Shown piece after piece: positions 1 through 9,350 of a stretch of 64,000 bases of DNA. Origin of the DNA: Paraburkholderia madseniana (GTDB taxonomy: Bacteria > Pseudomonadota > Gammaproteobacteria > Burkholderiales > Burkholderiaceae); NCBI RefSeq assembly GCF_009690905.1, contig NZ_VOSW01000002.1, forward strand, positions 124,001-188,000. The letters are read 5' to 3'. The notes beneath the pieces were generated by a model that was not told the DNA's origin, ran no database searches, and worked only from the letters and a program-made list of their open reading frames with translations. Made by a program: the position numbers and the translations under genes. Numbering within the stretch: the first letter of the stretch is position 1; the number at the start of each line of letters is the position of its first letter.

Positions 1-1299
1 CGCTGCGTGAACCACCGCCTTGACCAGCGCGTCGAGATTGTCGAAAGCCTGCGCTTTGCCGTCGAGGGGCGCGAGCGCTTCGCCGAGATCCCAGCCGAGT
101 GCGTCGCGGCCAGCGGGCGCGCCGTAGCCGAACACGAGATCCGCATCGGCCAGACTCGCCGGCAGTTGCGCTTTCATCACGCCGAGCTTCATGGTGTTCG
201 AGCGCGGCTCCAGCACGGCCAGAATTCGTGTGTTTTCATGGCCGACGCGTGCACGCAGTCCGGCCACCGTGGTTTCGATCGCCGTGGGGTGGTGCGCGAA
301 ATCGTCGTAGACGGTCACGCCGTCGACGCTTCCGCGCACTTCCATACGGCGCTTCACATTCCGGAAGCTCGCCAGCGACTTCGCGGCTTGCGCCGGCGGC
401 ACGCCGACATGGCGCGCGGCGGCGATCGCAGCAAGCGCGTTCATGCGGTTGTGTTCGCCCTGCACCTGCCAATCGACCACGCCGACGCGCTCACTGTTGT
501 GATACACGGCGAAACGCTCGTCGACCGGCACGCCGTCTTCCGCCGGCAAGGTTTCCCAGCCGCCTTGCACGCCGAACCGTTCGACTTCGCTCCAGCAACC
601 GCGCGTCAGCACGCGCTCCAGCGCGTCTTCACGACCGTTCGTGACGATACGGCCAATGCCCGGCACCGTGCGGATCAGGTGATGGAACTGCGTTTCGATC
701 GCCGCCAGATCCGGGAAAATGTCGGCGTGATCGAACTCGAGGTTGTTCAGGACCGCGGTTTTCGGCCGGTAGTGGACGAACTTCGAGCGCTTGTCGAAGA
801 AGGCCGTGTCGTATTCGTCGGCTTCGATCACGAAGAAGCTCGAATCGGTCAGCCGCGCCGACACGCCGAAGTTCAGCGGCACGCCGCCGATCAGGAAGCC
901 CGGATTAAGACCCGCGTCTTCGAGCAGCCAGGTCAGCATCGAACTGGTGGTGGTCTTGCCGTGCGTGCCGGCCACCGCCAGCACCCACTTGCCGTTCAGC
1001 ACATGCTCGCCGAGCCACTGCGGACCGGAGACGTAAGGCAGGCCGCGATCGAGAATCGCTTCCATGAGCGTGTTGCCGCGCGAGACCACATTGCCGATCA
1101 CGAACAGGTCGGCGTTGAGGCCGTTCAACTGCTCGGCGTCATAGCCTTCAATCAGACGAATGCCTTGCGCCTCGAGCTGCGTGCTCATCGGCGGATAGAC
1201 GCCGGCGTCGCAGCCCGTCACGGTGTGGCCCGCGGCGCGCGCGAGGACCGCGAGTCCGCCCATGAACGTGCCGCAGATACCGAGGATGTGGATGTGCAT
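1..1299 (-). CDS. mpl: UDP-N-acetylmuramate:L-alanyl-gamma-D-glutamyl-meso-diaminopimelate ligase (partial, 3' end outside window)
   Basis: Cytoplasmic peptidoglycan-recycling ligase that attaches the recovered tripeptide L-Ala-gamma-D-Glu-meso-Dap to UDP-MurNAc. The visible 433 codons start at an ATG (MHIHILGICGT) with the N-terminal GxCGT nucleotide-fold motif at residues 7-11. The Mur-ligase P-loop GTHGKTTT is at 111-118 and the central-domain histidine motif is in DDFAHHPTAI. Mpl proteins are usually about 450-460 residues, so roughly 25-30 C-terminal residues lie beyond base 1. MurC would share these motifs, but a separate murC sits in the dcw cluster at 49-50 kb and the N-terminus here is Mpl-type. 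AmpD, which supplies recycled peptide, is also encoded in this window. Confidence 0.93.
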   Translation of the reverse strand, partial: MHIHILGICGTFMGGLAVLARAAGHTVTGCDAGVYPPMSTQLEAQGIRLIEGYDAEQLNGLNADLFVIGNVVSRGNTLMEAILDRGLPYVSGPQWLGEHVLNGKWVLAVAGTHGKTTTSSMLTWLLEDAGLNPGFLIGGVPLNFGVSARLTDSSFFVIEADEYDTAFFDKRSKFVHYRPKTAVLNNLEFDHADIFPDLAAIETQFHHLIRTVPGIGRIVTNGREDALERVLTRGCWSEVERFGVQGGWETLPAEDGVPVDERFAVYHNSERVGVVDWQVQGEHNRMNALAAIAAARHVGVPPAQAAKSLASFRNVKRRMEVRGSVDGVTVYDDFAHHPTAIETTVAGLRARVGHENTRILAVLEPRSNTMKLGVMKAQLPASLADADLVFGYGAPAGRDALGWDLGEALAPLDGKAQAFDNLDALVKAVVHAA

Positions 1300-1499
1300 A
1301 AGCCTGTCGTGCCGCGCGGGCGTATTTTGCGAGGGATGGGAGTGCAGAAGAGCGGTCGAAACGACCGTCCGCAAAGGACGCTATTGTAACCGACGCCTCC
1401 GAATCGCCCTACGAACGGGGCCGCCAGGATGGCTGCCCGCCCCGCCCCCGCAAAATGCCCGGCATGAACCGCCCAGAAAGGGCTGCCATCAATCTCTAG

Positions 1500-1505
1500 T
1501 ATGAT
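1500..1505 (+). promoter_or_regulatory. Candidate -10 hexamer of the 1512 gene
   Basis: TATGAT lies seven bases before the A of the ATG at 1512, so a transcript starting at the usual distance would begin at or next to the start codon. I see no good -35 element. The only purine stretch that could act as a Shine-Dalgarno sequence (GAGAG) touches the ATG directly. Leaderless initiation is an inference. Confidence 0.3.
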
Positions 1506-1511
1506 TGAGAG

Positions 1512-2165
1512 ATGGTTCGCAAATCACATTTCGATCCGCAGCGCGTGCGCGAGGAAATCGCCATTGCGGCTGCCCGGATGATCGCTGAAGACGGTCTGGA
1601 CTACGCAACGGCCAAGCGTAAAGCGGCACGGCAGGTAGTCGGCGAGAGCCGTGTTGCCGGCGAATGGCTGCCGGATAACGACCAGATTGAAGAAGAAATC
1701 CGTGAATATCAGTCGCTTTTCCAGGGTGACAGCCAGCCGGCGCTGTTGCGGCGGCTGCGCCGTATCGCGATCGACTGGATGGAGCGGCTTGCGCCGTTCA
1801 ATCCCTATCTGACCGGCGCGGTGCTCGGCGGCACAGCGGGTGAACACTCGGATATTCACCTGCAGGTGTTCTGCGACAACCCGAAAGAAGTCGCGATCTA
1901 CTTTCTGAACGCCAACATCCAGTACGACGTTTCGGAGACGCGGCATTTTGCCGGCCGCGGTTACGTCGAGACGCTGAGCTTCCTCTGGCGCCCCACAAAC
2001 GAAGGGCGCGATGCGGAGCCGACCGGCATCCACGTCGCCCTGTACGAAACGGACGACTTGCGCGGCGCGGTTCGGGCCGACGCGCGCGGCCGCACGGCCC
2101 GGGCGAATCAGCAGGCCGTTCAGGCGCTGCTCGACAGCAGCAACGTCACCTCTTCAACTAATTAG
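1512..2165 (+). CDS. Conserved hypothetical protein, possible nucleotidyltransferase-like fold
   Basis: A 217-residue soluble protein with no signal peptide or membrane segment. The N-terminal third is helical and charged (residues 1-75). The middle contains GAVLGGTAGEHSDIHLQVF, which loosely resembles the G-[GS]-...-D-x-[DH] motif of minimal nucleotidyltransferases, but the motif is not canonical, so the activity is unproven. I recognise the protein only as a conserved companion of mpl, transcribed divergently from it, in Burkholderia-type genomes. It is followed 11 bp later by the thioredoxin-like gene and probably shares its transcript. No function can be assigned from sequence alone. Confidence 0.75.
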   Translation: MVRKSHFDPQRVREEIAIAAARMIAEDGLDYATAKRKAARQVVGESRVAGEWLPDNDQIEEEIREYQSLFQGDSQPALLRRLRRIAIDWMERLAPFNPYLTGAVLGGTAGEHSDIHLQVFCDNPKEVAIYFLNANIQYDVSETRHFAGRGYVETLSFLWRPTNEGRDAEPTGIHVALYETDDLRGAVRADARGRTARANQQAVQALLDSSNVTSSTN

Positions 2166-2176
2166 ACAGACCTGGA

Positions 2177-2725
2177 ATGAATACGACACGGATTCTGGCA
2201 GGCGCGCTTGTCGCGATCGCCGCTGCGGGTGGCGGGGTGCTGGCCAATCACTTGCTGAACGGCGCCCCGGAAGTCGCCCACGCGGCGCAGCCCGGTTCCA
2301 CGCAAAGCGCAGTCGAGCAACTTTGGACCGCGCCCGTCACGAATGTCGACGGCAAGCCGCAATCGCTAAGTTTGCTTAAAGGCCACCCAATCGTCGTCAA
2401 CTTCTGGGCGTCGTGGTGCGGACCGTGCGTCGAGGAAATGCCCGCTCTTTCGCAACTTCAACGCGAATATGCAAAGAAAGGGATCCAGTTCGTAGGACTT
2501 GGCGTCGATTCGGATAAAAACGTTCAGGCGTTCCTGCAGAAGGTGAAAGTAGCCTATCCGATCTACGTGACCGGATTCGGCGGCGCCGACCTCGCGCGCG
2601 CGTTTGGCAACACCGCCGGTGGCCTGCCCTTTACCGTCGTCATTGACGCAAAAGGCAACATTCGTTCGACAAAATTAGGCCAAATCGACCCGCAAGCGCT
2701 GAAACAGACGCTCGACGCGCTCTAA
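2177..2725 (+). CDS. TlpA/ResA-family thiol:disulfide oxidoreductase
   Basis: A 182-residue membrane-anchored, periplasm-facing thioredoxin-fold protein. Residues 5-28 form a hydrophobic signal anchor rich in Ala and Gly. The redox motif WCGPC is at residues 80-84 inside VNFWASWCGPCVEEMP, and the cis-proline loop GGLPFTVV follows. Family members reduce periplasmic disulfides, often for cytochrome c maturation. A CcsA-like cytochrome c assembly protein is encoded at 17.6-18.5 kb, but the exact substrate cannot be read from sequence. The ATG chosen is the first in the frame and leaves an 11-bp gap after the preceding gene. Confidence 0.9.
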   Translation: MNTTRILAGALVAIAAAGGGVLANHLLNGAPEVAHAAQPGSTQSAVEQLWTAPVTNVDGKPQSLSLLKGHPIVVNFWASWCGPCVEEMPALSQLQREYAKKGIQFVGLGVDSDKNVQAFLQKVKVAYPIYVTGFGGADLARAFGNTAGGLPFTVVIDAKGNIRSTKLGQIDPQALKQTLDAL

Positions 2726-2859
2726 ATTTCACATTCTTTTGACGATCAGATCGGGGCAAAAGGCGCGAAATTACGCGCAAATCGCTCAAATTTGGGAGAA
2801 GATGGGCGCCCGGAGAGGCGGCGAAAGGTCGCCGGGATCGTTTCCAACGCGCAGGAAAC

Positions 2860-2889
2860 TAGACAAGTTTCTCTAATCAGCGCTAAAGT
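2860..2889 (+). promoter_or_regulatory. Candidate sigma70 promoter of aroQ
   Basis: TAGACA (2860-2865) and TAAAGT (2884-2889) are separated by 18 bp and end 30 bp before the aroQ ATG. This is a moderate match to the -35/-10 consensus. The rest of the 2726-2919 spacer shows no gene. Confidence 0.4.
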
Positions 2890-2919
2890 GCGCCCAATTC
2901 CACGGAAAAAGAAGCGACC

Positions 2920-3375
2920 ATGACGCGACTGCTGGTACTGCACGGCCCCAACCTCAACCTTCTCGGCACCCGGGAACCCGAGGTTTATGGTCGAGTAACG
3001 CTGCCGCAGATCGATCAGGCACTCGCGGACCGCGCAGCGGACGCGGGCGTCGACCTCGCATCCTTCCAGAGCAATCATGAAGGCGCTCTCGTCGATCGCA
3101 TCCAATCCGCCCGGACTGAAAAAACCGATTTCATACTAATCAATCCCGCCGCGTACACGCACACCAGCGTGGCCATTCGGGACGCACTGGCGGGGGTCGG
3201 CATCCCGTTCGTCGAGATTCATCTGTCGAACGTACATCGCCGCGAACCGTTCCGGCATCACTCGTATTTCTCCGACCAGGCTGAAGGCGTGATTTGCGGC
3301 CTCGGCTGGAAGGGATATATGTACGCGCTCGAATTCGCGCTCGACCGGCTGTCGGCCGGCTCGTCGCGCGGCTGA
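2920..3375 (+). CDS. aroQ: 3-dehydroquinate dehydratase, type II
   Basis: Third step of the shikimate pathway: dehydrates 3-dehydroquinate to 3-dehydroshikimate in the cytoplasm as a dodecamer. The 151-residue length is typical of type II enzymes. The N-terminus [21 protein letters not shown] holds the active-site Arg18 and the catalytic Tyr23 on the flexible lid. The substrate-binding segment FQSNHEG is at 48-54, and [13 protein letters not shown] carries the general-acid histidine and downstream arginine. It is the first gene of an aroQ-accB-accC-prmA run on the plus strand. Confidence 0.97.
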   Translation: MTRLLVLHGPNLNLLGTREPEVYGRVTLPQIDQALADRAADAGVDLASFQSNHEGALVDRIQSARTEKTDFILINPAAYTHTSVAIRDALAGVGIPFVEIHLSNVHRREPFRHHSYFSDQAEGVICGLGWKGYMYALEFALDRLSAGSSRG

Positions 3376-3451
3376 TTCCAAACACGTCCAATTTAAGCCG
3401 GGTACTGCGATTGCACGCGCCGGCACTTTACGCATTGAAAGGGGCTTCCTG

Positions 3452-3922
3452 ATGGATCTACGTAAACTTAAAACTCTGATCGACCTCGTCTCGGAGTCCG
3501 GTATTTCCGAACTCGAAGTGACTGAAGGCGAAGGCAAGGTCCGCATCGTCAAGAATGCGCCGCCGGTTTACGTGCAACCGTCCGCTTCGTATGCTCCGCA
3601 ATATGCCCAGCCGGTACCGCTGCCGGGCGGCGAAGCACCGGCTGCCGCAGCGGGCGCCCCGGCTACGCCGGCCGCCGTCGCGCCGCAAGGCCACGTGGTG
3701 ACCTCGCCGATGGTCGGCACCTTCTACCGCGCGCCGTCGCCGGGCGCCGATCCGTTCGTCCAGGTGGGCGACACGGTCAAGGAAGGCCAGACGATCTGCA
3801 TCATCGAAGCGATGAAGTTGCTCAACGAAATCGAGTCGGACAAGTCCGGCGTGGTGAAGGAAATCCTCGTCGAAAACGGCCAGGCGGTCGAGTACGGCCA
3901 ACCGTTGTTCGTGGTCGGCTAA
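3452..3922 (+). CDS. accB: Biotin carboxyl carrier protein of acetyl-CoA carboxylase
   Basis: Carries biotin for acetyl-CoA carboxylase, the committed step of fatty-acid synthesis. The 156-residue protein has an N-terminal oligomerisation segment (1-38), a Pro/Ala-rich linker (about 39-80) and a C-terminal biotinyl domain. The biotinylated lysine is K122 in the invariant EAMKLLNEI motif. AAAGGGG sits 8 bp before the ATG. Located 76 bp after aroQ and followed by accC after a 128-bp spacer. Confidence 0.97.
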   Translation: MDLRKLKTLIDLVSESGISELEVTEGEGKVRIVKNAPPVYVQPSASYAPQYAQPVPLPGGEAPAAAAGAPATPAAVAPQGHVVTSPMVGTFYRAPSPGADPFVQVGDTVKEGQTICIIEAMKLLNEIESDKSGVVKEILVENGQAVEYGQPLFVVG

Positions 3923-3923
3923 C

Positions 3924-3957
3924 GCGGCACGCTTTGCGCTTTTTTTGCGCCTGCCGC
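3924..3957 (+). promoter_or_regulatory. Hairpin with T-tract loop in the accB-accC spacer
   Basis: Outer arms GCGGCA (3924-3929) and TGCCGC (3952-3957) enclose inner arms GCGC (3936-3939 and 3947-3950) around seven T residues. It starts two bases after the accB stop codon. It could act as a weak attenuator or mRNA-processing structure; no activity is shown. Confidence 0.3.
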
Positions 3958-4050
3958 CCGCGCGTCTGCTGTCCAAGGCGCGCGACCGATCCTCTGAGGC
4001 AGCCTGTGTTGTGATCAACCGGGCGCCCATTGATGAGTCGAAAATCCGCT

Positions 4051-5418
4051 ATGTTTGAAAAAATTCTCATTGCCAATCGCGGCGAGATCGCGCTTCGTAT
4101 CCAGCGCGCCTGCCGCGAACTCGGCGTCAAGACGGTCGTCGTCTATTCGGAAGCCGACAAGGAAGCCAAGTACGTGAAGCTCGCCGACGAGGCGGTCTGT
4201 ATCGGCCCGGCGCCTTCGAATCTGAGCTACCTGAACATGCCGGCGCTGATCAGCGCGGCAGAAGTGACGGACGCCGAAGCGATCCACCCCGGCTACGGCT
4301 TCCTGTCGGAAAACGCCGACTTCGCCGAGCGCGTCGAGCAGTCCGGCTTCACCTTTATCGGCCCGCGCCCGGAAACGATCCGGATGATGGGCGACAAGGT
4401 GACCGCCAAGCAAACCATGATCAAGACCGGCGTGCCCTGCGTGCCGGGTTCTGAAGGCGCGTTGCCGGAAGATCCGAAAGAGATCGTGAAAATTGCCCGC
4501 CAGGTCGGCTACCCGGTGATCATCAAGGCCGCCGGCGGCGGCGGTGGCCGCGGCATGCGCGTGGTCCACACCGAAGCGGCGCTGGTCAACGCGGTCAACA
4601 TGACGCGCGAGGAAGCCGGCCGTGCCTTCGGCAACCCGCAGGTCTACATGGAGAAATTCCTGGAGAACCCGCGGCACATCGAAATTCAGATCCTGTCCGA
4701 CTCGTTCAAGAACGCAGTCTGGCTCGGCGAGCGCGATTGCTCGATGCAGCGCCGTCACCAGAAGGTGATCGAAGAAGCGCCGGCGCCCGGTATCGCGCGC
4801 CGCCTGATCGACCGCATCGGCGATCGCTGCGCGGACGCCTGCAAGAAGATGGGCTATCTTGGCGCGGGTACGTTCGAATTCCTGTACGAAAACGGCGAGT
4901 TTTACTTCATCGAGATGAACACGCGCGTGCAGGTCGAGCATCCGGTGACCGAGCTGATCACCGGCGTTGACATCGTGCAGGAACAGATTCGCATCGCAGC
5001 GGGCGAGAAGCTCGCGTTCCGTCAGCGCGACATCGTGTTCAAGGGTCATGCGATCGAATGCCGGATCAACGCGGAAGATCCGTTCAAGTTCACGCCGTCG
5101 CCGGGACGTTTGACGTCGTGGCATATGCCGGGCGGTCCCGGCATCCGCGTCGATTCGCACGCCTACAATGGCTATTTCGTGCCGCCGAACTATGATTCGA
5201 TGATCGGCAAGCTGATAGCTTATGGCGCGACGCGCGAGCAGGCGATCAAGCGGATGCGCATCGCGCTGTCGGAAATGGTGGTGGAAGGCATTCAGACCAA
5301 CATCCCGCTGCACCGCGAGCTGATGCTGGACGCGAAGTTCGTGGAAGGCGGCACCAGCATTCACTACCTCGAAAACCGGTTGGCCGCGAAGCAGCAGGCC
5401 GCGCCGGAAGAAGCGTAA
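4051..5418 (+). CDS. accC: Biotin carboxylase subunit of acetyl-CoA carboxylase
   Basis: ATP-dependent carboxylation of the biotin on AccB. The 455-residue protein starts [14 protein letters not shown], the standard AccC N-terminus. An ATG 21 bases upstream in frame would add MMSRKSA, which I reject. It has the biotin-carboxylase N-domain, the ATP-grasp domain with the glycine-rich loop [11 protein letters not shown] (about residue 160), the catalytic [10 protein letters not shown] motif, and the C-terminal domain ending in LAAKQQ. The length matches the family. prmA begins three bases after its stop codon, so the two are probably cotranscribed. Confidence 0.97.
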   Translation: MFEKILIANRGEIALRIQRACRELGVKTVVVYSEADKEAKYVKLADEAVCIGPAPSNLSYLNMPALISAAEVTDAEAIHPGYGFLSENADFAERVEQSGFTFIGPRPETIRMMGDKVTAKQTMIKTGVPCVPGSEGALPEDPKEIVKIARQVGYPVIIKAAGGGGGRGMRVVHTEAALVNAVNMTREEAGRAFGNPQVYMEKFLENPRHIEIQILSDSFKNAVWLGERDCSMQRRHQKVIEEAPAPGIARRLIDRIGDRCADACKKMGYLGAGTFEFLYENGEFYFIEMNTRVQVEHPVTELITGVDIVQEQIRIAAGEKLAFRQRDIVFKGHAIECRINAEDPFKFTPSPGRLTSWHMPGGPGIRVDSHAYNGYFVPPNYDSMIGKLIAYGATREQAIKRMRIALSEMVVEGIQTNIPLHRELMLDAKFVEGGTSIHYLENRLAAKQQAAPEEA

Positions 5419-5421
5419 GTC

Positions 5422-6324
5422 ATGAGCTACCGGGAACTGATCGCCGAGCTGGCACGCGAGCACGCGGAGGAGTTCTCCGACGCGCTGCTCGAGTTGGGTG
5501 CGCTGTCCGTATCGGTCGAAGATGCGGACGCCGACACGCCCGACGAGCAGCCGCTGTTCGGCGAACCCGGTCTCACGCCGGATCGCACGGCGTGGCAGCG
5601 TTCGCGCGTGATCGCACTGCTCGCGCCGGAACAGGAGCCGGGTGTGCTGCTCGCGGCGGCGGCCAATGAGGTGGGACTGGAAAGCGCGCCATCGTTTACC
5701 GTGCGTGAAGTCGAAGAGCAGGATTGGGTGCGTCTCACACAGTCGCAATTCGATCCGATTTCGATCGGCGAGCGCATCTGGGTGGTGCCCTCGTGGCACG
5801 ACGCACCGGACCCTGACGCACTCGTGCTGGAACTCGATCCGGGCCTCGCATTCGGTACCGGCAGCCACCCCACTACGCGTCTGTGCATGGAATGGCTGGA
5901 GCAGTCGGTGAAGGCGGAGCAATCCGTGCTCGACTACGGCTGCGGCTCGGGCATCCTTGCAATCCTCGCGAAGAAGTGCGGCGCCAACCCGGTGTACGGC
6001 ATCGATATCGACCCGCAGGCGGTCGAATCGGCCCGTCACAACAGCGAGCGCAACCGGGCGGAAGTCACGTACGGTTTGCCTGACGAATGCCCCACCGGCG
6101 AGTTCGATATCGTGGTCGCCAACATCCTGTCCAACCCGCTCAAGCTGATGGCCTCGATGCTGTCGTCGAAGGTCAAGCCGGGCGGCCGGATCGCGCTGTC
6201 AGGCATTCTGGCGCGCCAGGCGGACGAAGTGGCGCGGGTCTATTCGCGATGGATCGACATCGGCGTATGGCGCGAACACGAAGGTTGGGTATGCCTGACG
6301 GGAACGCGCCGCGAAAGCCATTAG
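5422..6324 (+). CDS. prmA: Ribosomal protein L11 methyltransferase
   Basis: SAM-dependent methylation of ribosomal protein L11. The 300-residue protein has an N-terminal L11-recognition domain (1-60), a linker, and a class I methyltransferase domain. SAM motif I is LDYGCGSG at 170-177; the preceding GTGSHPTT segment and the following [10 protein letters not shown] motif (N-P-L post-I motif) are PrmA hallmarks. Directly behind accC, as in many betaproteobacteria. The start is the ATG three bases after the accC stop. Confidence 0.95.
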   Translation: MSYRELIAELAREHAEEFSDALLELGALSVSVEDADADTPDEQPLFGEPGLTPDRTAWQRSRVIALLAPEQEPGVLLAAAANEVGLESAPSFTVREVEEQDWVRLTQSQFDPISIGERIWVVPSWHDAPDPDALVLELDPGLAFGTGSHPTTRLCMEWLEQSVKAEQSVLDYGCGSGILAILAKKCGANPVYGIDIDPQAVESARHNSERNRAEVTYGLPDECPTGEFDIVVANILSNPLKLMASMLSSKVKPGGRIALSGILARQADEVARVYSRWIDIGVWREHEGWVCLTGTRRESH

Positions 6325-6372
6325 AATAAGGCGTATTGTCCAACCAACGGCCTTTCGGCTTACCGGCTCAAT

Positions 6373-7719
6373 ATGCTCCTGGCGACGCGTTGCCCCTTCT
6401 GCGAAACCGTCTTCCGCCTGCAACCGGCGCAGCTCGCGCTGCGCCGCGGCCTCGTGCGTTGCGGGCAGTGCCATGAAGTATTTGACGCATCGAGCAGCCT
6501 GTTCGAACTGAACGAGGACGGCGACTTCTCCACCGCCAAGCCGGTTGCCGCGGCTGCGGCGATCGAGGCTTTGTCCGGCGTACGCCCCAAGGGCCCCGAT
6601 TTCAGTGCTGAAGCATGGGATCCGTGGGCACCGGCGCCCGACGCCGCGATCGACAACCGCCTGCTTCACAACGCCAGCAACCTGCCGCTCACGCCGATTT
6701 CCACCGGTGCAGGCGTCGCGGTCACGCCGCGCCACGCTACCGAGCCGGAACTGCCGGCGAGCGCCTTCACCGCGCCGATTGCTGCCGACCACGAACCCAG
6801 TCTCGCGAACGCGCCGCTCGAACCCGTTGCCCACGAGGCCGAGGCGCCCCCGGACCTGCCGCGTGAGCCTTTCGCTTACGAGGCCAATCCGTCTGCGGAC
6901 GCAGCGCCGCGCGTCTGGCACAAGACCGAGCGTCCTTCTGAACATCTCGCTGATGCTGACGAGCCGGTTTTGCACGAACCGGCCAGCTTGCATGGCATTC
7001 CTGACAATGAACCGCATTTCGGTGCGGCCGGCTTAGGTGGGGCCGCCTCAGGTGGGGCCGGCTTAGGCGCTGCAGGCGTAGCTGCGGCAGCCGGACTGGG
7101 TGCCGCCGCCGCGGGCGGTGGCTCAGGTCCAGGTCCAGCCACCTTTGGATCGAGCGGCGAACCCTTCGCGGTCCAGCCGGTGCATGACGGCGTCGATCCC
7201 TTCCCGGTGGTACGCGAAACACGTCCGGCCGAACCGCGCCGCCTCGGCTGGATCATCTTCGGCTCGGTGGTCGCCGCGCTACTGGTTATCGCCCTGCTCG
7301 CGCAACTCGCCTGGTGGCAGCGTGAAACCATGCAGGTCTACTTCCCACGTTCGCAGACGCTCTACGTAAAGGCCTGCGCGCAGCTCGGCTGCCAGATCAC
7401 GCCGCCGCACGACATCGACGGTTTGCAGGTCGAACCATCCGACCTGCGGCAGATCGACGGCCCGCACAAGCTCGAACTGAAGATGCCGCTGCGCAACCGC
7501 GCCAATGTTGCGCTGGCCTACCCGGCCATCGAACTCACGCTGCTCGACGACCAGAACAATGTCGCCGTGCGCCGCGTGCTGTGGCCGCAAGACTACGTCG
7601 CACCCGGCACGCCGATCGCGGCCGGATTGCCGGCGCACACGACCCAGACCATGATCGTGCATCTCGACACGGGCAATGCGGTCGCGTCCAATTTCCGCGT
7701 ACAGATTTTTTATCCGTAA
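6373..7719 (+). CDS. Zinc-ribbon / DUF3426 single-pass membrane protein
   Basis: A 448-residue protein of unknown function. The N-terminus carries an MJ0042-type zinc ribbon with C7, C10, C30 and C33 (CPFC...CGQC). A long, poorly ordered Ala/Pro/Glu-rich region follows (about 50-280) and includes a Gly/Ala-rich block near 218-256. One transmembrane helix lies at about 291-315 (GWIIFGSVVAALLVIALL). The C-terminal 130 residues form the DUF3426 domain, presumably periplasmic. Such proteins often sit behind prmA in betaproteobacteria. The zinc ribbon facing the cytoplasm and a distal domain outside suggest a regulatory or trafficking role, but this is inference. Confidence 0.85.
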   Translation: MLLATRCPFCETVFRLQPAQLALRRGLVRCGQCHEVFDASSSLFELNEDGDFSTAKPVAAAAAIEALSGVRPKGPDFSAEAWDPWAPAPDAAIDNRLLHNASNLPLTPISTGAGVAVTPRHATEPELPASAFTAPIAADHEPSLANAPLEPVAHEAEAPPDLPREPFAYEANPSADAAPRVWHKTERPSEHLADADEPVLHEPASLHGIPDNEPHFGAAGLGGAASGGAGLGAAGVAAAAGLGAAAAGGGSGPGPATFGSSGEPFAVQPVHDGVDPFPVVRETRPAEPRRLGWIIFGSVVAALLVIALLAQLAWWQRETMQVYFPRSQTLYVKACAQLGCQITPPHDIDGLQVEPSDLRQIDGPHKLELKMPLRNRANVALAYPAIELTLLDDQNNVAVRRVLWPQDYVAPGTPIAAGLPAHTTQTMIVHLDTGNAVASNFRVQIFYP

Positions 7720-7790
7720 CGCATCCTCGCGCCCGGCACTGACCGGGCGTGTTCACCGTCATTACTGACGAATTTTCGGAGCACGACAAC

Positions 7791-8291
7791 ATGAGTCAAG
7801 TTACGCTGGGTGGCAACCCGATCGAAGTAGCCGGCACGTTCCCGAGCGCGGGCCAGACTGCCCCCGCCTTCTCGCTGGTCGGCAAGGATCTGAAGCCCCT
7901 GTCGCTGGCCGACTTTGCCGGCAAGCGCAAGGTGCTGAACATCGTCCCGAGCCTCGACACGCCGACCTGCGCCACGTCGACCCGCAAGTTCAACGAGGCA
8001 GCAGCCAAGCTGAGCAACACGGCTGTGATCGTCGTGTCGGGCGACCTGCCGTTCGCCGCATCGCGTTTCTGCACGACCGAAGGCATCGAGAACGTCGTGA
8101 CGGCGTCCACGTTCCGCGGCCATGAGTTCGCGCAAGCCTATGGCGTCGACGTCACGAGCGGCCCGCTAACGGGTCTGACGGCACGCGCCGTGGTGGTCCT
8201 CGACGAGAACGACAAGGTCGTGCACGCTGAGCTGGTCGGCGAAATCAAGAACGAACCGAACTACGACGCAGCGCTTGCCGCGCTGAAGTAA
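7791..8291 (+). CDS. tpx: Thiol peroxidase (atypical 2-Cys peroxiredoxin)
   Basis: Reduces hydrogen peroxide and organic hydroperoxides using thioredoxin. The 166-residue protein starts [13 protein letters not shown], the family start, so an in-frame ATG 42 bases upstream is rejected. The peroxidatic cysteine is C60 in [15 protein letters not shown] and the resolving cysteine is C94 in SRFCTTEG, the same spacing as in E. coli Tpx. Periplasmic or cytoplasmic placement is not decided by any visible signal peptide. Probably expressed from its own promoter in the 71-bp spacer after the DUF3426 gene. Confidence 0.95.
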   Translation: MSQVTLGGNPIEVAGTFPSAGQTAPAFSLVGKDLKPLSLADFAGKRKVLNIVPSLDTPTCATSTRKFNEAAAKLSNTAVIVVSGDLPFAASRFCTTEGIENVVTASTFRGHEFAQAYGVDVTSGPLTGLTARAVVVLDENDKVVHAELVGEIKNEPNYDAALAALK

Positions 8292-8312
8292 AACCTTCGC
8301 GCACGAACCCCG

Positions 8313-8335
8313 GCGCCGCGCTTCATGCGCGGCGC
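8313..8335. terminator. GC-rich hairpin after tpx
   Basis: Perfect 9-bp arms GCGCCGCGC / GCGCGGCGC with loop TTCAT begin 22 bases after the tpx stop. No T-run follows, so this is either a weak terminator or an mRNA 3'-end stabilising structure. Confidence 0.4.
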
Positions 8336-8386
8336 TGTCACGTCGTCGCGCCATTCTCTTTATCGATTTTTACAGGAACGCTCGCC

Positions 8387-9325
8387 TTGGCTACGCTGAT
8401 TTGCGGTTCGCTCGCCTACGACAACATCATGACCTTCGAAGGCCGCTTTCGGGAGCACATCCTGCCGGAGCAGGTCCACATCCTGAACGTGAGCTTCCTC
8501 GTGCCGACGATGCGCCGTGAGTTCGGCGGCTGCGCGGGCAATATCGCCTACTCGCTGCATCTACTCGGTGGCAACGCGCGCATCATGGGCGCGCTTGGCG
8601 CGGTCGACGCGCAGCTCTACATGGACCGCTTCAAGCAGCTCGGCCTCTCGACGGAAAACGTCCTGGTGGTGCCGGACACGTACTCGGCCCAGGCGATGAT
8701 CACCACCGACCTCGAAAACAACCAGATCACGGCGTTCCACCCGGGCGCGATGATGCAGGCGCATCTGAACCGTGCCGACGAAGCGAAGGGCATCACACTC
8801 GGCATCGTCGGACCGGATGGTTACGACGCCATGATCCAGCATTCCGAGCACCTGGCAGCGGCCGGCGTGCCGTTTATCTTCGATCCGGGTCAAGGTTTGC
8901 CGCTGTTCGACGGTGAGTCGCTACGCCGCATGATTGAACTTGCTACTTACGTAGCTGTCAACGATTACGAAGCCAAACTGGTGAGCAATAAAACGGGTTG
9001 GTCGATCGAAGAGATCGCCGGCAAGATCGAAGCGCTGATTGTCACGCTCGGCGAACAAGGCGCGCAGATCCATCACGCCGGCGGCATCGAAGCCATTCCG
9101 GCGGTCAAGGCACAGCAGGTGCTCGATCCTACGGGCTGTGGCGACGCGTTCCGCGGCGGCCTGCTGTATGGCATCGAGAACAAGCTGGGCTGGGCGACCA
9201 CCGGGCGTCTGGCGAGCCTGATGGGCGCGCTGAAGATCGAACACCAGGGCCCGCAAAACTACGCGCCCAACCGGGCGGAGATCAACGAACGGTTCAAGCA
9301 GGCGTTCGGATACGACCTGCAGTAA
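8387..9325 (+). CDS. PfkB-family carbohydrate/nucleoside kinase (adenosine-kinase-like)
   Basis: A 312-residue ribokinase-superfamily enzyme, probably phosphorylating a sugar or nucleoside such as adenosine; the substrate is not decided by sequence. The N-terminal GSLAYDNIM and GGCAGNIAYSLHLLG segments form the substrate pocket. The C-terminal signature DPTGCGDAFRGG has the anion hole and the catalytic base Asp253. The start is a TTG preceded by AGGAAC at 8 bp spacing; translation from it gives the conserved N-terminus MATLICGSLAYD, and no later ATG would keep it. It stands alone between tpx and the lipoprotein gene. Confidence 0.88.
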   Translation: MATLICGSLAYDNIMTFEGRFREHILPEQVHILNVSFLVPTMRREFGGCAGNIAYSLHLLGGNARIMGALGAVDAQLYMDRFKQLGLSTENVLVVPDTYSAQAMITTDLENNQITAFHPGAMMQAHLNRADEAKGITLGIVGPDGYDAMIQHSEHLAAAGVPFIFDPGQGLPLFDGESLRRMIELATYVAVNDYEAKLVSNKTGWSIEEIAGKIEALIVTLGEQGAQIHHAGGIEAIPAVKAQQVLDPTGCGDAFRGGLLYGIENKLGWATTGRLASLMGALKIEHQGPQNYAPNRAEINERFKQAFGYDLQ

Positions 9326-9350
9326 TGCCGCAAGCTATTGGAGTTAGGGA

